Shown here one piece after another: positions 37,501-46,500 of a stretch of 64,000 nucleotides of DNA. The translations under genes and the position numbers were made by a program. The notes below the pieces were generated by a model. It was not told where the DNA came from. It saw only the letters and a program-made list of their open reading frames with translations, and ran no database searches. Position 1 is the stretch's first letter; every line of letters begins with the position of its first letter. The stretch comes from Rhabdophis nuchalis (lineage: Eukaryota; Chordata; Lepidosauria; Squamata; Natricidae), in contig CM077643.1 of NCBI GenBank assembly GCA_039707465.1, forward strand, positions 378,488,419 through 378,552,418, read 5' to 3'.

Positions 37501-40500
37501 TTTTGGCACGCGAGCCAAAAAAGGTTAGCCATCACTGCCCTCAAGGGCCGAGTGAGCCGACTCCCCCCCCCCCACATGCACATGCGCAGGCGTGTCTGTT
37601 CGTGCCGTTGGAGGCCCTCCGATCTCAAAGCAGCCCTGAGAAGGGGAAAGTCTTCCCTTCCCAAAACGGCGCTGTTTTGAGAAGCCTCCGATCTCAAGGC
37701 AGCACTGAGAAAAGGTAGTTTCCCTCCCTCTCAACGCTGTTTTGAGATGCAAGGCTTTCCCTCCCCTCCCCCAGCGCTGTTTTGGGATCTGAGGCCAAAA
37801 GTGGGTGATGTTGCGCACACATCCACAAGGCGAGCACAGAGGTAGGGGTCACGCGTGTATGTGAAGGGGGGGTGAAGTGCGCGGAGGGGGTGTCACACGG
37901 ATGTGCAGGGGAAGGGGCGTGTGGGAGACGCGTTGCATTATGGGTATGGGCACACCAGCACACACAACAGCGCACGCGTGCATGCTTTTGGCACCCAAGG
38001 AAAAAAAGGTTCGCCATCACTGCCCTAGAGGGCCGAGTGAGCCGACTCCTCCACACGTGCGCATGCACCACCTGTTCCCCCCCCCCCCCCCCGCTCCTCT
38101 ATGCCAGCCGGTCCGCAGAATTTTCTTTAAAATGAAACCGGTCCCTGGTGCAAAAAAGGTTGGGGACCCCTGCTTTAAGGGACAGATGTTTTGGATGAGG
38201 CCTTAGTTTTGTACACAGGAGGAAGTGAGTGGAGAGTATGTCTCCTCTAAAGTCATGCCTCTGGTGACATACGTCATACGTCACAAGAGTAAGATATGTC
38301 TAAGAATCAAAGCACGTGTGTCTCATCATCTGCATATTTCATAGACAAACACAGCAACATAGTGAAAAGTAGCTTTGTTTGTTTGAGAAACAGCTACCAC
38401 TACAGTTACTTTGATTGGTGCTGGTTGTCCATTCCTCCCCGAATGCTAGTGGGAAGGCACTTTCCTTCTGCTCTTCTGGGATGCCCCACTGAACACTCTG
38501 AACAATCGCTCGCCATGTTGGAACTTTAAAAGAGCCCTTTGCTCTCTTAGGTTTGCTGCCTGCAGGTTTTATTGACTTGGACTTAAAATACTTGCATGAC
38601 TGAGCAGAAGAGACTTTGATTTTTTTCTTTCCACACTAAAGTCTGATTCCTTATCCTCAGTATACAGTCTCACTCATAAATTTAGGAAGAGAAATTACAT
38701 CTGAAACACATTAACAAAAATCTGAAATCTCATAACTCTAAATGGAGAACATTGGATGAAACATTTTTGCTTCTGTGTGTGATTTCAGGATTCAGCTAAA
38801 TTGGTCTATGGCGTATATGTCTTTCATAATATTGAACTTCATACAGTCATGCTGATAGCCTATACCAGTGTTGGTGAACCTTTTCGGCACCAAGTGCCGA
38901 AACAGGAGCGCACGCATGTGAGGGAGCACTGGAAACCGGAAGTTCAGCTCCCCAGTGTGTGCATTTCCCTTTTAGCAATGGTGAGAAATGTTAGGTCTGC
39001 TCTTTGCACTAATTACTAACACTTGGACATGCAGTTACAGCAGGCACAGGGTAAGAAGAAAAGACTCTTGGGATATTTCCAACAACAACATGTCAGGGTT
39101 CCTATGCATGCTCTAATTAACACATGAGCCTCGAGCCAAATTTCAAAAGAAATCCAGTTATTTATTAGGCTCAACATGTCAGCACTGCCCCAAGTCATTT
39201 ACAATTCAACTATGACCCTGTTTCACCCCTCCTCCCAGAGTGTATTATTAATCACATTGTCCAACGAGGCACTTACACGGGCTGTAAAATCCCTGCCTTT
39301 CAGGCCTGCTTGGTAATTTGAGATCCAACCTTAAGGAAGGTATGCGTGGAATGTGCTTCTGAACATGGCTGCTGAACTGCTCCATAAGTTCTCCCCCCTT
39401 CCTGCCCATGGCAACTCGAGAGCAGACCATCATTGCTTTGCCAGTTGACACAACATTCAGATTCAGATTTATTGAATTTATATACCGCCCTATCTCCCTT
39501 TCGGGACTCACGGCGGTGCACAACCAACAGTAAAAGTAGGTAATACAAAAGCTAAAAACCATATGTTAAAATATATTAAATAGATTGGCCTACCAATTAA
39601 AAACCCCTGCTAAAATCAATTTAAAAACTACGACAGGCCGGCCGCACGAAATAAATGGGTCTTCAGGGCCCGATGGAAGAGGCGTAGGTCCGTGATCGTC
39701 TGTAGTTCAGGGGGTAGGTCATTCCAGAGGGCAGGAGCTGCCACAGAGAAGGCTCTCCCCCTAGGGGTCGCCAGCCGACATTGCTTGGCCAACGGCACCC
39801 TAAGGAGGCCCTCTGTGGGAGCGAACTGGTCGGTGGGAGGTATTTGGTAGCAGGAGGCGGTCTTGCAAGTAGCCAGGTCCCTTGCCATGGAGCACTTTAA
39901 AGATGGTCACTAATATCTTGAAGCGCACCCGGAAAGCCACAGGCAGCCAGTGCAGCTCACGCAGGAGAGGTGTCACATGGAAGCGTCTAGATGCTCCCAA
40001 AATCCCCCGCGCGGCCACATTCTGAACTAACTGGAGCCTCCGGGTGCACCTCAAGGGAAGCCCCATGTAGAGAGCGTTACAATAGTCCAGGCGGACTATG
40101 TTACATGAAATATTTTTTAAAAATCTCTAGACAGTTTTGTCAATTGGAAATGCTGGATAGATGATGATTATAAAGATCTGTAATTCTGCCTTCTTTTCCA
40201 GACCATATCAGTAGTATACATCGTGACAGCCATCATAGGAGTGGAGGCCTGGTACAACCCTTTCCTGTTTCATTTTTTATATAAAGACCTGTTTGTTGCC
40301 ATGATTATTGGTAAGAAGGTGCTTGTAGAAACTTGTATCTTTCGAGCTGCTATATATCAAAACCTAGCATGCCTTTATCAAGAAAATGTTTGTTGTTTAT
40401 GCTGAATTTTCTTAAGGGGTGGGGGCTGGGAGGAGGTCACACTGAGAAGTTATTTGTTCCAGAATATCTCATACCAGATGGCATTTCTGTTGAAAGTCTG

Positions 40501-43500
40501 AAACTGTCACCAGGTTTCAGTCTGTCTGCATTGTAGCAAATGAGTTGTACATAACAAGATGATCAAGTGCGTGTAAAAGTAAAACAATAGAATTGATCAT
40601 GAAATATCAAAGTGGAAGATAGTTTCTGACTTTTAGGATCAACCATCAAAGGTGAAGAAATGAGCGCTCAAAAAATGTGCTGCAGACTAACAGTTGGTAC
40701 AGCAGCCATGAAGGCCTTGCAAAAGATATACCTACAAAAGATAAGAATTGTGCAAACAATGGTATTTCCTATGACACTCCATGAAAGTGAAAGTTGGACC
40801 CTGAAAAAGTAGGATAAAAAGGTATTGAGACTTTTGAACTTAGTGTTGGTGAAGACTCCTGAGAATATTTGAGAAAATAAACCAGTGAATCATCGGACGA
40901 ATCAACCCAGAGCACTTCACTCAGGGCAGAAATGACCGGGCTTAAATTATCTAGCTTCAGACACATAAATGTTGTTTGGAGAAGGTTCTAAAGCTGGGAA
41001 GAAGTCAGATAACATTATTGTAGTCAGATCATGTGTCTGTATGGTTTTATTGCCTTTATTGTTGTAAGAACATAGGGAAATGGGCAGCAAATAAATACAT
41101 AAAATAAATATATAAATAAGAGGATGATCAACAACAAGGTGAATATACTCAGTCACAGAGGCTGTGAATGCACTATTGAAATATTGAATTAGAAAGAGAT
41201 GATCATGGAGAAAACCTATCCATAGTGGTCACTAGGAATCAACACTGACTTCTCGGAACATAACAAAAAGAATTGTGCAAACACTGACTTTAGGGGAAGT
41301 ATTTGGAAAATGAATGTGAATAAACTGGAATAAGTATGGCATATTCACCACATTGTTAAGAATATAATTTCTGAACCAACATACATCTAAATCAGGGGTT
41401 CCCAAACTTTAAGACTTGTGGACTTCAACTCCCAGAATTCTCCAGCCAGCTATGTTGAAGTCCACAAGTCTTAAAGTTGCTAAGTTTGGGAACCCCTGAT
41501 CTAAACCAAGGTATTTCCTATTGACCAATTCAATAATTCAGGAAATTCTGAGGCAAGAGAGGAATACAGTTTTTGTTTCACATTTGGGCCTCTGCTACTT
41601 TCCCCCCATTTTCTTCTGGGCACCAGGAAACATACAAATCTGTAACCTAATCTCATTAGCAGAGTTGGAAGGGACCTTGCAGGTCATCTAGTCCAACCCC
41701 CTGCCCAAGCAGGAGACCCTACATCTGCCTCTACCTAGGATCAAACTCACAACCTCCTGCTTTGAGGCAAGAGCTCCACCTCTAGGCCACAGCAGCAGAT
41801 GCATCTAGGATATTCCTTGGAGCCCTCTTCCGGCAGACAGCCCAATCACACCACAGAGCACAAAGTGCACAGACCTTTAGTTAATGATTCCAGTTGTTTC
41901 TGAAGTGGTTACTTTGTAGCTAGGGACTGGTTGGTCATTCACCTTTATCCCAAAGGTAGTTGTGCTTTTCCAAAAGCTTTCAAAATACCCCCTGCCTTGG
42001 ATTTCAAGTTACAGAATTGCAGTTTATTATTTATTTATTCACATTTGTAACCTGCATCCATCTCACCACAAGGGACTCGGGGCGGCGAACAGAGAATTAA
42101 GATAAATATACATAAATATAAAATATTACTAAATAATAACTAAATTAAATCAATACTCTGCTTAAAATAAATTTAAATTTAAAACCTATAAATTAAAACT
42201 TTGATTTGATTATAAAACAGTAAGGTGTGGAATAGCTCATGCTAGGCCGGTCAGATGAAAATAGTAAGTTTTTAAGTGCTGGCGGAACAAGCGGAGGTCT
42301 GAGTTGGTACGAAGATTGGGAGGTAGGCCGTTCCAGAGGGTGGGGCCCACCACAGGGAAGGCCCTTTTCCTGAGAGCCGCCAACCGGCATTGCCCGGTTG
42401 ACAGCACCCGGAGAAGACCCTCTCCCTGGGAGCGAGTCGGTCGTAGGGATGTATGGGGTAGTAGGCAGTCTCGTAGGTAGCTAGGCCCCGTGCCATGGAG
42501 CACCTTGAAGATGGTGAAATGTTGCCATTCACTTCCAAGCCCAATCTCCCAGTAGCCCATCATGGTAAGTTACCATATTACCTTTAAGGTGCTTTAATTC
42601 CTTTAACATCAGCAAAAATATATAGATCTGTTTCAACATATTTCACATACTTCAAAACAGTGTGATCTACCATATTTTTCAGAGTATAAGACGCACCTTT
42701 CCCCCCCCAAAAAAGAGGGTGAAAATCTGGGTGCCTCTTGTACACGGAACACAGCATTTTATTTTTGCCTCCTGAAATCCCACCCCCTTTGCAAAAATGG
42801 CTATGCATGGCCTTTAGGAGGCTTCCAAAGTGCTCCTGGGAGCTGGGGAGGGCAGAAATGAGCGGAAAATGGGCTGTTTTTTGCTTGTTTTTGCCCCCAG
42901 CCCCCAGGGGCACTCTACAAGCCCCCTAAAGGCTATGCATGCCTTTTTTGGACAAAAAACAGGCCAATTTTCATGAAAAATGGGCTGTTTTTGAGGAGGT
43001 TTGCAGAGTGCAAAAAATATTTTTTTTAAATTTACCTCTTAAATCTTGGTGCATCTTATATTCCAGTGCATCTTATACTCAGAAAAATATGGTACATGTC
43101 TATGCAGATACATTACATGTCAATGTGACCTATGTGCCTTTTGGAAAAGTATCTTTGGGACAATAATCTGCATTAACCACAATATCTAGTTTAATTCTAA
43201 AATAAATTAAATGAACAAATATCAAAACTATAGAGATTAATTTTCTTGGCAACAATACAGAAGTGGTTTCTGCTTCCTTGTTCTAGAATCCAAGGTTTGA
43301 TACCATCATTGTTTCCCATTTAAGTATTAACCATGCATAACATCAGGTTATCGTCTTAAGGCGAAACAAATAGCCCCTGATACTGCTGCCTGCTAAGATA
43401 TGAAAATACATGAAAGCATATGCAAAATAGTAAAAATATTAAGCCAGGTGTATGAAAATTTATTTTCTTGATCCTCGGCCATTTACAACCAGATACAGAT

Positions 43501-46500
43501 TTCTCCTTGTGTATTATAAAGGTAGTCCAAATAGCTACACCTTCTCGCATCGAGTATTTATAATTCTTTGCCACATTACATGAGCTAACATAAGACTATT
43601 GGATGTTTATTACATCTATGTTATTGCTGTTCCCATTCAGAATCTAAAAATTATATATATACCATTGTGGATCAGTATGGATTGGATTTCTTTGATGAAG
43701 TTTTGGAGGTCTTGGGGAGGGAATGAAATAACTTACAGCAGGGGTCTCCAACCTTTGCAACTTCAGCTCCCAGCTGAATTCTGGGAGCTGAAGTCCTTCA
43801 AACTTAAAGTTGCAAAGGTTGGAGACCCCTGACTTACACGCTCCAAGTTGCTAATTCCTTGCCTGCTTTTGAAAACTAGCAAATAATCATGTTAATAAGT
43901 TTGTAAATATTAGGCCTACGTATATTAATTGTTGATGCAAATTTAAATTATGACTCAATGTTCCAATTTTTTTTAACTTTCTCAATTAACAGAGAGCATA
44001 TACAATTATTTGTGATATCTATTGGTTTTTTTTTTGTCCAGTTCAAACATTACGTGGAGCATAAGATTTGCTTGATTATGATTAAACAGTGTAAATGTTG
44101 CTTTGATCTATAACAGTATGCACACCTCCCAAAACAGAGAGACAATAATCAGAATAAGATTTGGTTGGGTCTCCTGCTTTTATCTGAAGGAGAAAGAGAG
44201 ATTTGTTGGAAAAGTAAATTGGTTCTTTCTTTTCCTTTTTAGGCTGTGGGCTTACTGTGACCGTTCCCATGAGCTTGAACAATTACTACAAGTAAGTGTT
44301 TTGCATTGTCACGGGTAGCATCTGCACATTGCAGAAATAGTGTTGAAAAAGCAAAGTATATTGGGCAAACATCCGCTCTCCCTTGGCTTTTCAAGTTCAG
44401 ATGGGGGCATGGAGATACCGGCCACTCCATTTCTGGCTGCAGTGCCAGGCTCCCAACTCTCATTTAAATGTTGACTCTCCCCTCTGCCAAATGACCTTGC
44501 TTTGGCCCACTCATTCACCAAGCCCTTGTTTGCTACCTTCTGTCCTTCAGAGCTTATGCCAAAGGCACCCTCAAGCACCACTCCTTCTATGAATCCATGC
44601 TGCCTTTCTTCTCGCCAGTCCTCCTTTTCATTTTGTGCACCATTTGGATCTTCCAGTCACCAACACAAATCCTGGAGACCAAGCCGCGCCTCTTCTATTT
44701 CATGGTTGGGACGGCCTTCGCAAATATCTCTGTAAGTTTCATCCTTTCTGCTTCAAAGTCAGGCTTCCAAAATGCTCAGAAGTCAGGAAGTTGCTTTGAT
44801 TGTTAGTCCATTTGTCTGAGCCAAACCAGGCATCCTTTTGGGTCTCGGTCTTCCTTCCCCCTCTCATGCACACACACCCACCCCTCTCACAATTTCTACA
44901 GTAGCTGACATGACTGCCTACACTGCTGGTGGTTAAAATCCAACACCACTTAACAAGTGGAAGCAGGGGGCCGAATAAGCAATAGGACTTAGACTTATAT
45001 ACTGCTTCACAGCCCTCTCTAAGCTGTTTACAGAGTCAGCATATTACCCCCAACAATCTGGCTCCTCATTTTACCGACCTCGGAAGGGTGGAAGGCTGAG
45101 TCCACCTTGAGCCTGGTGAGATTCGAAATGCCAAATTGCAGGCAGCCAGCAGTCAGCAAAAGTAGCCTGCAGTACTGCATTCTAACCACTGCACCACCAC
45201 AACTCTAGGAAGAAATAACTATAATGGGTGGGCAGTTTTCATTGATCTGAGACTCATATGTCATTTACTGCAAGACATTGAGGTTGTTCTTCAGAATTAG
45301 GCAGAGCCAAGACCAGCTTTTTGAATAGGAATTGAAATGGGTGCTTAAAAATTAAAAATATCCAAATATTTGGCCCTTTCCGGTCTGGAGGCTTTTAAAG
45401 GAATGCTAAGAGGCCACCTATAAACCTTGAGATGTACTTCTTGCACACTGATCTCAAAAGATAATGCCCAAAAGACCACAGCAGGTTCTGTATTTTATTA
45501 GGATAGAGATTATAAAGATTAATGGATTTACAATGAAGAAAAGCAGATTCTGGTCAAATACTATTAAAAACTGCTTTTGGCTACTCTTATCAGCAAGGGT
45601 GATGGAATCCATTATTTAGAAAGCCTGTGGAAAGTGTTAAAGCACAGTCTAGCTCAGAATTTTTCAAACCTGGCAACTTTAAGATGTGTGGCCTTCAACT
45701 CCCCAATTTCCTCTAGATAGCCATCAGTGGAGGCAGGGCATGAGATGTAGGAATGTCAGGTCTATGTCTAACGATGGCCTCTTCCAGATGCCTGATTCTT
45801 ATGTTCCTCAACCTTAGCATCTTTAAGATATGTGGACTTCAACTCCTAGAATTCCTCCAGCCAGCATGGTGGGAAAGATAAAGGGCATATAAGGAAGCCA
45901 GAACCAAACAGTACAGAACCCAGGGTAATTGGAAGTCTCTTTAGCAAGTTATGGATTTTGTTGTGTGCAAAGAGAGCACATTTCACATTAGAAGGAATCG
46001 GGGTATTTGTAACTCCTTATATTTATATAGTCGTCAAAATGGTGGACGATGCTAAATGGAATTGGCCAAAATGGTCAATCAAGACCGTGTAAATATTCTC
46101 AGCATCCTTTACATTTGCCAAATGATTTACTACTGGAGCAATGGATTACTCTAAGAGAGACACGGGTGTTGGGTTGCCTGAAACAGCCAACCCCATTGCC
46201 TGCCTTTCAGGGGCGTTCAGACTGTAATTCTCAGAATTCTCAACTAGCCTAGATTGGGAGGAAAACCAAACTCACATTTCCTTCTCCTCCCCTTAACTTT
46301 CTTTTGATGTTTTGCCCTTTCTTCCAGTGTCAACTGATCGTCAGTCAGATGAGCACCACTCGATGTCAGCCAGTGAACTGGCTGCTTTTTCCACTTGCGC
46401 TTGTTATCCTTGTAGTGATGTCAGACTTGGTACGAGAGCAGGAAACGAATCTCCTCTATTTAATCACCATTGTCATCACGTTGGCACACATTCATTATGG

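Larger units (their letters stand above)
36993..38172. mobile_element. GC-rich hAT-like element, TSD CTTTAAGG, with nested insertion
   Basis: Ends CAGGGGTCTCCAATCCACGG and GGTTGGGGACCCCTG, with perfect 8-bp duplications CTTTAAGG at 36985-36992 and 38173-38180. Same family as 21644-28899. The interior contains the nested element 37166-38022 and a partial tandem duplication. Confidence 0.92.

Noticed and set aside
37024..38206. Several 60-125-codon ORFs in the GC-rich region
   Set aside because: All fall in hAT element sequence, overlap on both strands and change frame between element copies.
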